A program made the position numbers and the translations under genes. A DNA stretch of 64,000 bases from Fictibacillus phosphorivorans. GTDB taxonomy: Bacteria; Bacillota; Bacilli; Bacillales; Fictibacillaceae. Shown piece after piece: positions 23,681-31,771 of the stretch; within the stretch, counting starts at the first letter, position 1; the number at the start of each line of letters is the position of its first letter. Under the pieces are notes generated by a model. That model searched no databases and had not been told where the DNA came from. It worked only from the letters and a program-made list of their open reading frames with translations. Location of the stretch: NCBI RefSeq assembly GCF_023715845.1, contig NZ_JAMBOR010000013.1:1-64000 (forward strand). The letters are read 5' to 3'.

Positions 23681-24019
23681 TCAGATAGAACGGCAAGCCG
23701 CAATATAATTTTTTGATTTTTTTGACAATAACGATTTGAGATGTTTTTCTTCCATTTGAACGCATTTCATTTTACAGCGTTTGACCAGGTCACTTAAAAG
23801 GTTTGTGTCTGGTGAGGGTGTTAATTGAATAGGTTTGTCCAAAACTTCATGGAACACCTCGACTAGAATTTTCTCGGAGACTTGTTGATCTCCTGTTATT
23901 CTAGTGATTTTTTGTAAAAGTAGTGTGCTGTATGAACTGACGATTTGTTTAAGTGCATCCGGATCTTTTAACCCTCTTCTCTCAAAAAGCTTTCCATCTA
24001 GGTCGTTTTTTAGTTTCAT
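23681..24019 (-). CDS. Sigma-70 region-2-like small protein
   Basis: A 112-aa protein. Residues about 22-95 resemble region 2 of extracytoplasmic-function sigma factors: LKQIVSSYSTLLLQKITRITGDQQVSEKILVEVFHEVL followed by a LLSDLVKRCKMKCVQ helix. Region 4, needed for -35 recognition, is absent, and the C-terminus ends after a short lysine-rich tail. Similar split or truncated sigma pieces act as partners of other sigma factors in Bacillus (for example RsoA/SigO). Ribosome binding site AAAGGTGATG. It could also be an unrelated helical protein; confidence in the family is modest, in the gene good. Confidence 0.55.
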   Translation of the reverse strand: MKLKNDLDGKLFERRGLKDPDALKQIVSSYSTLLLQKITRITGDQQVSEKILVEVFHEVLDKPIQLTPSPDTNLLSDLVKRCKMKCVQMEEKHLKSLLSKKSKNYIAACRSI

Positions 24020-24099
24020 ACAGCATCACCTTTTCTTAGATTTATTTTACATTACCCCATCTCATCTCTTCGTTAAACGTTTGTATAGGCATTGCGCAA

Positions 24100-24159
24100 T
24101 TATTTTTGTAGCGCACTGATAATCGCATTGGTCCATTTAAATAAACCTCTTTTACTCAT
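24100..24159 (-). CDS. Possible 19-aa peptide behind the beta-lactamase gene
   Basis: An ORF MSKRGLFKWTNAIISALQK starts 6 bp after the beta-lactamase stop. The peptide is cationic and amphipathic in a helical projection. It has no ribosome binding site of its own, so translation would need coupling. It may be chance. Confidence 0.25.
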   Translation of the reverse strand: MSKRGLFKWTNAIISALQK

Positions 24160-24165
24160 CACGGC

Positions 24166-24954
24166 TTATTTAATAATTTTTTTCCGTTTCAACGTCTCCA
24201 CTGTGATAGTTTTTGCTTCGGTCCCACTTCCATTAATATTCACAGCAAACACCCACGTATCTTTTTTGGTCTTGATAAAACCTACAAACCAGCCTAATCC
24301 AAAATCGGATAACCGAGTGCCGGTTTTTCCGTGTAAGACATAGTCATCCTGATCATCTTGAATCATGATTCTCTTTACTGTCTTCTGGTGCTTCTCTTCA
24401 AATGGGAGTTCTTCTTTAACGAGTTTTTCCATAAAATCCACTTGCTCGACAGCTGAAATCTTAAGTGAGCTATCCAGCCAGAATCTATCCATTCCGCCAG
24501 AGATGTCTTGATTACCGTACTCCATCCGGTTTACGTAATCTTGCATACGTTCCTCACCGATATCTTTAGCCATATCCTGATAGAACCAGATGGCAGACTC
24601 TCTCATCGCAGATGCCAGTGAGTGATCGCGGTTCCAAGTCTCGAATTCTCTTACTATGCCATCCCACCGCTTCACTTCATATTCATCTCTTACCGCACTA
24701 GTTTGCAATCCGATTAATGCATTTGGGACTTTATACGTTGATTCTGGCGTGATCCTTGTCATACTTCTTCTCTTATTGTACAGATAGGTCTGTTGTGTTT
24801 TGACGTTCTTCAGCACCATCGTTCCTTCTTTTCCCTTAAAAAGATCCTGAATCTTCAAGTCTTTTGTTTGCTGATCGGCACCAGAAGTTATTGTTCCTGA
24901 GAAAACTACCATAAACGAAATGACTAGCAGTAGGGCTGTTCTGATCATCTTCAT
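24166..24954 (-). CDS. Class D (OXA-like) beta-lactamase
   Basis: A 262-aa secreted serine beta-lactamase or penicillin-recognising enzyme of class D. It has a signal peptide (residues 1-25) and the motifs STYK (catalytic Ser about residue 72), SAI (the SxV position, about 120), YGN (about 146) and KTG in HGKTGT (about 215). The FWLDSSLKIS segment carries the conserved Trp before the carboxylated-lysine region. Chromosomal class D enzymes are common in Bacillaceae (for example YbxI and BPU-type), so this is probably intrinsic. Ribosome binding site AAGGAGGATG. The gene is divergent from a MocR regulator. Confidence 0.9.
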   Translation of the reverse strand: MKMIRTALLLVISFMVVFSGTITSGADQQTKDLKIQDLFKGKEGTMVLKNVKTQQTYLYNKRRSMTRITPESTYKVPNALIGLQTSAVRDEYEVKRWDGIVREFETWNRDHSLASAMRESAIWFYQDMAKDIGEERMQDYVNRMEYGNQDISGGMDRFWLDSSLKISAVEQVDFMEKLVKEELPFEEKHQKTVKRIMIQDDQDDYVLHGKTGTRLSDFGLGWFVGFIKTKKDTWVFAVNINGSGTEAKTITVETLKRKKIIK

Positions 24955-25059
24955 TATTTCATCCTCCTTTTTTATAGGTAATTCTCATGATGTCGATTTC
25001 CTTTTGATACCCTATACTTTAAGCAATCGATGAGACCACGAAAAGCTTTGTTTTTTCCG

Positions 25060-25075
25060 TCTGTACCCATACAGA
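25060..25075. promoter_or_regulatory. Candidate operator of the MocR regulator
   Basis: TCTGTACCCATACAGA is a perfect inverted repeat (6-bp arms, 4-bp spacer) directly upstream of the MocR ribosome binding site and within the 140-bp gap shared with the divergent beta-lactamase gene. Its position suggests autoregulation. Confidence 0.5.
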
Positions 25076-25094
25076 TCAATAAGGAGAGATCATC

Positions 25095-26441
25095 ATGCTT
25101 ACTAAATATGAAGAAGTGATAATAGAAATTAAAAATAGAATAGAAGAAGGACATATAATGCCTGGGGAAAGGCTGCCTTCAGTCCGTGCTCTATCAAAAG
25201 AGCTTCAATGCAGCGTTAATTCAATCCTTAAAGCTTATGCAGAGCTTGAAAAAGAACATAAAATATACCCTGTTCCAAAGAGTGGGTATTTTCTGGTTGG
25301 GCGTACACCTCCTGTTCAGGAAAAACAGCCTGATCTGATCGACTTTTTATCCGCAGGGCCAGATCGCAGCAGAATGCCTTACCGGGACTATCAGCATTGT
25401 ATGAACCAAGCAATTGAGTTTTATAAGGAGGAAATGTTTCAATACTCGGAACCGCTCGGACTTTTCACTCTTCGCCGTCAGCTTTCCAAACAGCTTCAGA
25501 ATCTCCAGGTGTTCGCTCCTCCTGAAAGAATCGCTGTTGTATCAGGCTCTCAGCAGGCACTCGATCTCTTGATCACGCTCCCTTTTCCAAACGGTAAAGA
25601 GGTCATCTGTGTAGAACAGCCCACTCATTTTAGTTTTATAGAATCGATTACGTCGAGAGGATTAGAGGCCGTAGGAATTGAGATGACGAAAGATGGGATC
25701 GATCTTGAGCATCTAGAAGAGATCTTTAAAACACAGAGGATTAAGTTTTTTTATACGGTCTCTAGATTTCAGAATCCAACGGGCTACAGCTATTCGAATC
25801 ATGAAAAAAAGAGGATGGTGCAGCTGGCACAAAAATATGATGTGTATATCATCGAGGATGATTACATGGGAGATTTGGATACGCGAAGGAAGGCTGATCC
25901 CATGTTTGCTTATGATCCATCTGGCCGGGTTATCTATACTAAAAGCTTTTCCAAGGTACTTCTTCCAGGTTTAAGACTTGGTGTCGCTGTGCTTCCTAAT
26001 TGGATGATCGAGAACTTTACGAAGGCTAAATTTGCCGCTGATGTCCACACGCCCGTCCTTACTCAAGGGGCTCTTGAGATTTATTTAAAGAGCGGTATGT
26101 ATTCTGCGCACATTCAGAAGTTAAGAAAACAGTACAAAACGAAGGGAAAAATCTTAAAGCATGCCTATTTAGAGCACCTTCCTAAAGGGACATCTTTTTC
26201 AGGGGGAGATTCCGGTTTTTACTCAACGGTTAAACTGCCGGGGCGCTTGAAACCTAGGCATCTTATTAAGCATCTCAAAAAAAAGAACGTCCTTGTGCAG
26301 GACGCTACGAATATGTACCTCACACCTTATCGTAAAGAAAATCAAATCCGGCTCAGTGTGTCACAGGTAGAAGATTCGCTCATCTCTATTGGTGTACAGA
26401 GGATAGGAGAAGGGATCCGGGAGCTTTTATTAAAAATGTGA
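25095..26441 (+). CDS. MocR/PdxR-family PLP-dependent transcriptional regulator
   Basis: A 448-aa chimera: N-terminal GntR winged helix (residues 1-70, GERLPSVRALSKELQCSVNSILKAYAELE) and a C-terminal fold-type I aminotransferase domain. The PLP lysine is in YTKSFSKVLLPGLRLG (about residue 285); conserved NPTG and DDYMGDLD precede it. MocR proteins sense PLP or amino compounds and activate nearby catabolic or transport genes. Here the only divergent neighbour is the class D beta-lactamase, which is an unusual partner. Ribosome binding site AAGGAGAG. The effector is unknown. Confidence 0.92.
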   Translation: MLTKYEEVIIEIKNRIEEGHIMPGERLPSVRALSKELQCSVNSILKAYAELEKEHKIYPVPKSGYFLVGRTPPVQEKQPDLIDFLSAGPDRSRMPYRDYQHCMNQAIEFYKEEMFQYSEPLGLFTLRRQLSKQLQNLQVFAPPERIAVVSGSQQALDLLITLPFPNGKEVICVEQPTHFSFIESITSRGLEAVGIEMTKDGIDLEHLEEIFKTQRIKFFYTVSRFQNPTGYSYSNHEKKRMVQLAQKYDVYIIEDDYMGDLDTRRKADPMFAYDPSGRVIYTKSFSKVLLPGLRLGVAVLPNWMIENFTKAKFAADVHTPVLTQGALEIYLKSGMYSAHIQKLRKQYKTKGKILKHAYLEHLPKGTSFSGGDSGFYSTVKLPGRLKPRHLIKHLKKKNVLVQDATNMYLTPYRKENQIRLSVSQVEDSLISIGVQRIGEGIRELLLKM

Positions 26442-26442
26442 G

Positions 26443-26475
26443 AAAAGGCTGATAGGTTGATTCAGCCCTTTTATT
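26443..26475. terminator. Bidirectional terminator
   Basis: Stem AAAAGGCTGA/TCAGCCCTTTT between the convergent MocR and nitronate monooxygenase genes, with T's on the plus side. Confidence 0.8.
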
Positions 26476-26476
26476 T

Positions 26477-27544
26477 TTATTTCCAATCTGTTGAAAGGCT
26501 GGATAGCGTATTTTTACAATCACTCACGAGCTGGTTGATCAGTTCTTTTGCTGTAGATTCTTTGCTCATGGCAGACGCCTGTCCTGCCCACATCGAAACG
26601 AACTCTTTGTTTCCTTGCCTTGCCGCTTCTTTTCTGATGTCCGATGTTAACATATGCTGAATCGGATAAGGCGGCAAGTTTTTGGTGTTCTCTAGACTTA
26701 ACATCATTTCGTTCTTCATTCCTCGCGCGCTTTTTCCGGAGAACGCAGAAGTTACTTTTGTATCGGTATCCTTGCTGGCGAGGATCGCAGACTTGTGAAT
26801 CTCGCTTGCTCCGCTTTCTTTGATGGTCAAAAAAGCTGTGCCCAGCTGTACCGCTGATGCTCCTAGTGAGAGAGCCGCCATCATTCCTCTGCCGTCCATG
26901 ATACCGCCTGCTGCAATTACAGGACACTCGACAGCATCCACGATTTGAGGAACTAAAGCCATCGTGCCAATCAACGCTTCCTCTTCACCATTCAAGAAGG
27001 TTCCACGATGCCCGCCAGCCTCACTGCCCTGTGCCACGATCATATCCACACCGCGTAACTCTAGGTTCTTCGCTTCTTTTACAGTCGTCGCAGTCGCAAT
27101 CACCGTAATTCCGTGGTCATGGAGTTTTTCTACCAAATCAGCAGAGGGTTCGTTGAATGTGAAACTCAAGACCTTTACGCCTGCTTCTATCATCACATTA
27201 AGCTGCTGTTCAAAATGATTCTGAATATCGGGGACCGTACTGACTTCTGGAAGGCCGAGCTTTTGTCGGTACTTGTTTAATTGTTTCTGCATGCTCAAGA
27301 TCTGCTGTTCATTTTTTTCATAGACTTGTGGAAGAAAGAGATTCACAGCAAAAGGCTTTTCCGTTAATGTCATAATCTCTGAGAGTACCTTTCGTATGTC
27401 TTCTGGAGACATGTATCCTGCTCCAAGCGTTCCGAGAGCCCCCGCGTTGCTGACTGCAGCTACAAGCTCCGGAGTCGTCGGTCCTCCTGCCATTCCTGCC
27501 TGAATTATGGGGTATTTGATGTTTAGTCGTTTACAGATCTTCAC
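26477..27544 (-). CDS. Nitronate monooxygenase (2-nitropropane dioxygenase family)
   Basis: A 355-aa FMN-dependent TIM-barrel enzyme that oxidises alkyl nitronates such as propionate-3-nitronate. Family motifs: YPIIQAGMAGG (about residues 11-21), GTLGAGYMSPE, the SEAGGHRG segment with catalytic His (about 175-182), the phosphate site AAGGIMDGRGMMAALSLGASAVQLGTAFL (about 215-243) and a late conserved asparagine region. The frame opens at 27565, but a GTG at 27544 has GAGGTGA eight bases upstream, making MKICKRLNIKYPI the better start. Single gene between two terminators. Confidence 0.9.
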   Translation of the reverse strand: MKICKRLNIKYPIIQAGMAGGPTTPELVAAVSNAGALGTLGAGYMSPEDIRKVLSEIMTLTEKPFAVNLFLPQVYEKNEQQILSMQKQLNKYRQKLGLPEVSTVPDIQNHFEQQLNVMIEAGVKVLSFTFNEPSADLVEKLHDHGITVIATATTVKEAKNLELRGVDMIVAQGSEAGGHRGTFLNGEEEALIGTMALVPQIVDAVECPVIAAGGIMDGRGMMAALSLGASAVQLGTAFLTIKESGASEIHKSAILASKDTDTKVTSAFSGKSARGMKNEMMLSLENTKNLPPYPIQHMLTSDIRKEAARQGNKEFVSMWAGQASAMSKESTAKELINQLVSDCKNTLSSLSTDWK

Positions 27545-27584
27545 GTACTCATTCACCTCTACCATCTTTTTTTAAATCATAACA

Positions 27585-27620
27585 AAAAGAAAGAGCTTTA
27601 GTCTGTTTTGACCAAAGCTC
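27585..27620 (-). terminator. Terminator of the dctP gene
   Basis: Stem GAGCTTTAGTC/GACCAAAGCTC with one mismatch, followed by TTTCTTTTTG on the minus strand, 14 bp after the stop. Confidence 0.8.
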
Positions 27621-27633
27621 GATCTCTCCTGCA

Positions 27634-28905
27634 CTATACGGCGACCTTTCTGTTTTCATACATTTCTTGGATCGCGTCTTCACTCTTGCTTTCATCAAAT
27701 TCATTCTCACTCTTTGAAACTACAATTGTCGCGATTCCGTTTCCAATCAAGTTCACGATGGCACGTGCTTCACTCATGAAGCGGTCAACGCCAAGCAATA
27801 AGGCAAGCCCTTCAACAGGGATAACCTGCATCGCAGTCAGCGTGGATGCGAGGACGATGAATCCTCCGCCCGTAACCGCCGCAGCCCCTTTAGACGTGAG
27901 CATAAGAACCAAGATAATCGTTAACTGTTGAGTCAGACTTAGATCGATTCCGAACACCTGTGCCAAGAATACAACTGCCATGGATAGATAGATGGATGTT
28001 CCATCAAGGTTGAACGAATAACCTGTTGGGATGACAAGTCCAACGACTGACTTCGAGCAGCCGAACTTTTCCATCTTATTCATCATTCTTGGCAGGACAG
28101 ATTCTGAAGAACTTGTCCCGAGTACAATCAGAAGTTCTTCTTTAATGAACTTCAAATACTTCCATAAACTGAACCCATACAATTTACAAATGATGTTCAA
28201 TACGATAAAGACAAAGCAAAACATCGTCGTATAGACAGATATCATAAGTTTTCCTAGAGGTAAGAGCGACTGAAGACCGTAATTTCCGATCGTAAACGCC
28301 ATCGCACCGAATGCTCCAAGTGGTGCAGCTTTCATGATGTAACCGACGATTTTGAAAAAGACGTTCAGCAACTTCTCAAAGAACTCAATTATCATTTTTC
28401 CGCTGTTCCCAAGCGCTGTTAGTCCTACCCCAAACAAGACGGAGAAGAAAAGGACTTGAAGGATATCACCTTTTGCAAAAGCGTCAACCATATTACTAGG
28501 AACAATGTGTGTGACGAACTCGATCCAGTCGATTTTTCCGCCACCTTCAGACGTATACTGTGAAACGTCACCTTTTTCAAGTTTATCAAAATCAAGTCCG
28601 GCACCAGGTTTAAGCACATTAACAACGATCAAACCGATTACGAGTGCGAGAGTTGTCACGATTTCAAAATAGATAAAAGCCTTTCCTCCAACTTTCCCGA
28701 CTTTCTTCATATCCCCCATCTTTGCGATCCCAAGGACGATCGTTAAGAAGATAATCGGTGCAATGACCATTTTCACGGCATTGATGAACGTATCACCAAC
28801 AGGCTTCATCTGCTTACCGACTTCCGGCCAAATCAATCCAACAAGCACACCAACTGCGATCGCAGTTAACACTTGAAACGTTAAGTTCTTAAAAAGCTTC
28901 TTCAT
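27634..28905 (-). CDS. dctP: C4-dicarboxylate/proton or sodium symporter DctP (DAACS family)
   Basis: A 423-aa transporter of the dicarboxylate/amino acid:cation symporter family. Conserved features: the first helix [16 protein letters not shown], the serine-rich hairpin [13 protein letters not shown] (about residues 260-272), [14 protein letters not shown] (about 290-303) and the [18 protein letters not shown] substrate/cation site (about 365-382). Its place in a cluster with DctR, DctS and DctB points to uptake of succinate, fumarate and malate. An upstream extension to 28986 reads through a palindromic repeat and is rejected; the start at 28905 has AAGGGG. In B. subtilis dctP directly follows dctSR; here a 516-bp mosaic gap intervenes. 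Confidence 0.93.
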   Translation of the reverse strand: MKKLFKNLTFQVLTAIAVGVLVGLIWPEVGKQMKPVGDTFINAVKMVIAPIIFLTIVLGIAKMGDMKKVGKVGGKAFIYFEIVTTLALVIGLIVVNVLKPGAGLDFDKLEKGDVSQYTSEGGGKIDWIEFVTHIVPSNMVDAFAKGDILQVLFFSVLFGVGLTALGNSGKMIIEFFEKLLNVFFKIVGYIMKAAPLGAFGAMAFTIGNYGLQSLLPLGKLMISVYTTMFCFVFIVLNIICKLYGFSLWKYLKFIKEELLIVLGTSSSESVLPRMMNKMEKFGCSKSVVGLVIPTGYSFNLDGTSIYLSMAVVFLAQVFGIDLSLTQQLTIILVLMLTSKGAAAVTGGGFIVLASTLTAMQVIPVEGLALLLGVDRFMSEARAIVNLIGNGIATIVVSKSENEFDESKSEDAIQEMYENRKVAV

Positions 28906-28937
28906 GTTTCTCGTTCCCCTTCCGTGGTATGTTGCAT

Positions 28938-28981
28938 TGAATTGTCTGGGGTCTGTCCCGGGACAGACCCCAGACAATTCA
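28938..28981. repeat. Perfect 44-bp palindrome (REP-like element 1)
   Basis: A perfect inverted repeat without loop, centred on CCCGGG at 28957-28962. The left arm core is ATTGTCTGGGGTCTGTCCCG. It shares its central 28 bp exactly, and nearly all the rest, with the palindrome at 36815. It lies just upstream of dctP and has no T-run, so it is not an ordinary terminator. Confidence 0.9.
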
Positions 28982-28994
28982 TACACAATTCAAA

Positions 28995-29037
28995 ATAAAA
29001 AAGCAGTATCAACATTTGTTAATGTCATGATACCGCT
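28995..29037 (-). terminator. Rho-independent terminator (minus strand)
   Basis: Stem AGCAGTATC/GATACCGCT plus inner ACATT/AATGT pairing and TTTTTTATTTTG on the minus strand. It probably ended the GNAT gene now reduced to a remnant, and now the dctSR transcript. Confidence 0.75.
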
Positions 29038-29102
29038 TTCAATCATTTGTTAGAATATTATGAACGTATTGGACGTTTTGGTCTTTTTGGTCTCGAACGT
29101 AA

Positions 29103-29222
29103 TTATCTCACCATTTTGTACATTAAAACATCATCAACGTACTCATTTTCACTGAACTTAAACTCGTTCACTTTGCGTCGTTCTTCGACGAAACCAAGCT
29201 TTTTGTAGAGTTCGTTCGCTCT
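29103..29222 (-). pseudogene. C-terminal remnant of a GNAT acetyltransferase
   Basis: About 39 codons encode a typical GNAT C-terminus: RANELYKKLGFVEERRKVN, then FKFSENEYVDDVLMYKMVR and a stop. The LYKKLGF motif is the acetyl-CoA-side helix of the family. Immediately upstream an in-frame TAA occurs, the rest of the gene is missing, and array G begins. This is a clear gene remnant. Confidence 0.8.
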
Positions 29223-29261
29223 TTATGAATCGAGAACGTACCTAGTGAAACTATTTCAATC

Positions 29262-29386
29262 GTGTACGGTTAAGGACGAAAATTGTTCAGTTAAGCTTAC
29301 TTTTTGTAAGGTTGCATCATATTTTTGTACAGTTAACCGCCATTTTTGTACGGTCCGCTCCAATTTTGTTCGTTTGACAGAGAATC
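29262..29386. repeat. Degenerate 21-bp periodic array, TTGTACAGT core (array G)
   Basis: Six units, with the TTGT of the core at 29262 (GTGT in the first), 29283, 29304, 29325, 29346 and 29366. Steps are 21, 21, 21, 21 and 20 bp. The core is ATTTTTGTAC(A/G)GTT, the same as in array F. The remaining bases differ in every unit. The array begins where the GNAT remnant breaks off and ends 36 bp before dctR. Confidence 0.88.
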
Positions 29387-29421
29387 ACCTGTACGAACTC
29401 AGCCACACTAACACGATCAGC

Positions 29422-30108
29422 TTACTTCTTCAACAAATAACGGTTCACAGGGCGGCCAATCGTTCCATATTGGATATCCAATTCGATGCTTCCGTTCTTC
29501 ACGAGATAGTCGAGGTATCTTCGGGCGGTCACGCGCGCGATTCCTACTCCTTCTGCCACTTCCTCAGCAGATTTCGCTACAGTTTGGGTCTTGAGAAACC
29601 CTTCAATCTGCCTGAGCGTTATTTCGTTTAGTCCCTTTGGAAGTTCAGTAGAATCAGCCACTGTTCTGCTCGTTTCCGCAAAGAAAAGGGTATCAAGTTC
29701 TTTTTGTGTAACGGATCTAGATGGTGATAGGGTTGTGTGAAAATCTTTGTATTTTTCAAGTGCCTTTTTGATCCGATCAAAATTGAACGGCTTGATGATA
29801 TAATCGAAGGCACCATTCTGCAGCATCGCTCGGATAGATTCTTGATCGTTTGCGGCCGTGATGATGATCACATCAACAGGAATCTTTTCATTTCGTATCT
29901 GACGGAGTGTCTTCATACCATCCTGGCCAGGCATGTAAATATCGAGGACCACAAGATCTGGCTTTAATTTTCTTACGAGGCTTATGCCCTCGTTTCCGTC
30001 TGAAGCACATGCGATCACTTTGAATCCTTTTACTTTTTCGATAAACGCTTTATTGATCTCCTGTACCATCGGATCATCTTCAATCAGCAATACCTTTAGT
30101 TTACTCAT
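29422..30108 (-). CDS. dctR: DctR, response regulator for C4-dicarboxylate uptake
   Basis: A 228-aa CitB/DcuR-type response regulator. The receiver domain (residues 1-120) has the acidic pair E10-D11-D12, the phosphorylated D56 in LVVLDIYMPG, T/S and K105-type IIKPF. The C-terminal region (about 150-228) holds a helix-turn-helix (SAEEVAEGVGIARVTARRYLDYLV) typical of this subgroup. It should activate dctP in response to extracellular dicarboxylates sensed by DctS. Its start overlaps the dctS stop by four bases (ATGA). Confidence 0.93.
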   Translation of the reverse strand: MSKLKVLLIEDDPMVQEINKAFIEKVKGFKVIACASDGNEGISLVRKLKPDLVVLDIYMPGQDGMKTLRQIRNEKIPVDVIIITAANDQESIRAMLQNGAFDYIIKPFNFDRIKKALEKYKDFHTTLSPSRSVTQKELDTLFFAETSRTVADSTELPKGLNEITLRQIEGFLKTQTVAKSAEEVAEGVGIARVTARRYLDYLVKNGSIELDIQYGTIGRPVNRYLLKK

Positions 30109-31700
30109 ACTTCTTCACCCCTATCTCCCATTGGGAATGTGATTAGGAAGCTTGTCCCTTGATTCTCGTGGGATGAGACTTCTAGTTCACCTTTCCCTTT
30201 TTCCACAATCTGCTTCACTAAATATAGGCCGATGCCTGATCCGTTCTCGCCTTTGGTTGTGTATCCCCTTTCGAATAGGTGCTCCTTAACATCGTTATTC
30301 ATACCTGATCCATTATCTTCTACTAAAAGAGCACAAACATCCTCGTTCTGCTCGATGCTGATATCGATCCTTGCATCTGGAATCCCTGATACGGCATCAA
30401 AGGCATTCTCGATTAAATTTCCTATGATCGTTACAAAATCATGCTGATCGAGATGTTCGGGGAATGACTCAAACCGGCTCTCACTGTCGATCACAACCTT
30501 GACCCCTAATTCCTTTCCGCGTCCCACTTTACTTAATAAAAGACCTGCTAAACTTTCATTTTCGATTCGCTGGTTTAAGAACTTTGTGAGTTTCCCTTTT
30601 TCTTCTGATATTTGAAATACATATTGCATCGCTTTTTTTATTTTTCCAAGCTGAAGCAGTCCAGCAATGGTATGCAGCTTGTTCATATGTTCATGGTTCT
30701 GTACCCTAAGGGCTTCAACGAACGCTTTTACACCCGTTAGTTCCTCTGCCATTCTCGCCACTTCTGTACGATCTTGAAAGATGGCTACCGCACCGACGAT
30801 CTGTCCGTTTACTTTAATAGGGACCCTGTTACTCATGATGACTTTTCCCTTGACCCGGATTTCCTGATTATAGACAGGGCGACTGAGTTCAATGATTTCT
30901 GGCAGACGCGTATCGGGAATCACCTCGCGGATCGGCTGTCCCACCACATCCCCTGAAACATTAAAGATTTGTTTCGCTTTTTCGTTAAAAATAGAGATGT
31001 GCTCCTTCGTATCAATCGCGATGACGCCTTCATGCATGGAGTGGAAGGTTGCTGTTCGTTCTTCCAGCATCCGGACGATCTCATGCGGTTCCAGATAAAA
31101 CATCTGCTGTTTCAGGTGGCGCGCTAAAAGCCAAGCCCCAATGATCCCAAACGAAAGCACAAGCAATAGAATCAGCGTCATCTCGTCTTTCAGATCGTGA
31201 AACACTTCGTTAAACTCAGGGATAACGTGACCGACTGCAACAACACCGATCTGCTCAAGGTTCTCATTTTTAATCGGAACAAAAGCTCTTACTGCTGTAC
31301 CCATCTCTCCTTTTGCTTTCGATATAAAAGTATGGTCTGCAAAAGCGGCGCTCTCGTCTTTTCCTTCTGATTTCGTTCCTAACATTTCTTTCACAGGATG
31401 AGAATACCGGACTCCATCCATATTCATGACAACGATGTAGTCTGCCTCATTGATCACTCGAATTTTCTCTACAACCGGCTCTATTCTCATCCAGCCGTCT
31501 TTTTCTTGAATATGCCCTTTCACCTCTGGAAGCTGAGCAACCGTCCGTGAAGTGATCATCGCACGTTTTCCAAGTTCTTCTTCTTGAATATCAAGAATTT
31601 TTCCGATTATGACGACACCACCGATGAGAATGGCGTAAAATACGATTCCAAAGGTGAGTACCATGATTTTAGTGCGGATAGGCAATCGTTTCATCGTCAT
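30105..31700 (-). CDS. dctS: DctS, sensor histidine kinase for C4-dicarboxylates (CitA/DcuS family)
   Basis: A 531-aa membrane kinase. Helix 1 is residues 10-33 and helix 2 about 173-192; between them lies an extracytoplasmic PAS-like sensor with RYSHP (about residues 98-102), the family's ligand motif. A cytoplasmic PAS domain follows (about 218-315), then the SPOB-type dimerisation helix with phosphoacceptor His336 in VQNHEHMNKLH, and a HATPase domain (N box NLIENAFDA, G boxes NGSGIGLYLV). Ribosome binding site GGAGGAAG. It is co-transcribed with dctR and divergent from dctB, the arrangement known from B. subtilis. Confidence 0.94.
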   Translation of the reverse strand: MTMKRLPIRTKIMVLTFGIVFYAILIGGVVIIGKILDIQEEELGKRAMITSRTVAQLPEVKGHIQEKDGWMRIEPVVEKIRVINEADYIVVMNMDGVRYSHPVKEMLGTKSEGKDESAAFADHTFISKAKGEMGTAVRAFVPIKNENLEQIGVVAVGHVIPEFNEVFHDLKDEMTLILLLVLSFGIIGAWLLARHLKQQMFYLEPHEIVRMLEERTATFHSMHEGVIAIDTKEHISIFNEKAKQIFNVSGDVVGQPIREVIPDTRLPEIIELSRPVYNQEIRVKGKVIMSNRVPIKVNGQIVGAVAIFQDRTEVARMAEELTGVKAFVEALRVQNHEHMNKLHTIAGLLQLGKIKKAMQYVFQISEEKGKLTKFLNQRIENESLAGLLLSKVGRGKELGVKVVIDSESRFESFPEHLDQHDFVTIIGNLIENAFDAVSGIPDARIDISIEQNEDVCALLVEDNGSGMNNDVKEHLFERGYTTKGENGSGIGLYLVKQIVEKGKGELEVSSHENQGTSFLITFPMGDRGEEV

Positions 31701-31771
31701 TTCTCAGCTTCCTCCTTTAATCCTGACCTTATTGTATCATTCTCGACCACGTATGTTAGACTATTAAAAAA

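Noticed and set aside
28938-28981. Palindrome 1 as a rho-independent terminator
   Set aside because: It has no loop and no T-run, and occurs upstream of a gene; a normal terminator is present at 28995-29037.
28906-28986. N-terminal extension of DctP through palindrome 1
   Set aside because: The residues are translated repeat sequence; the true start at 28905 has a ribosome binding site and matches the family.
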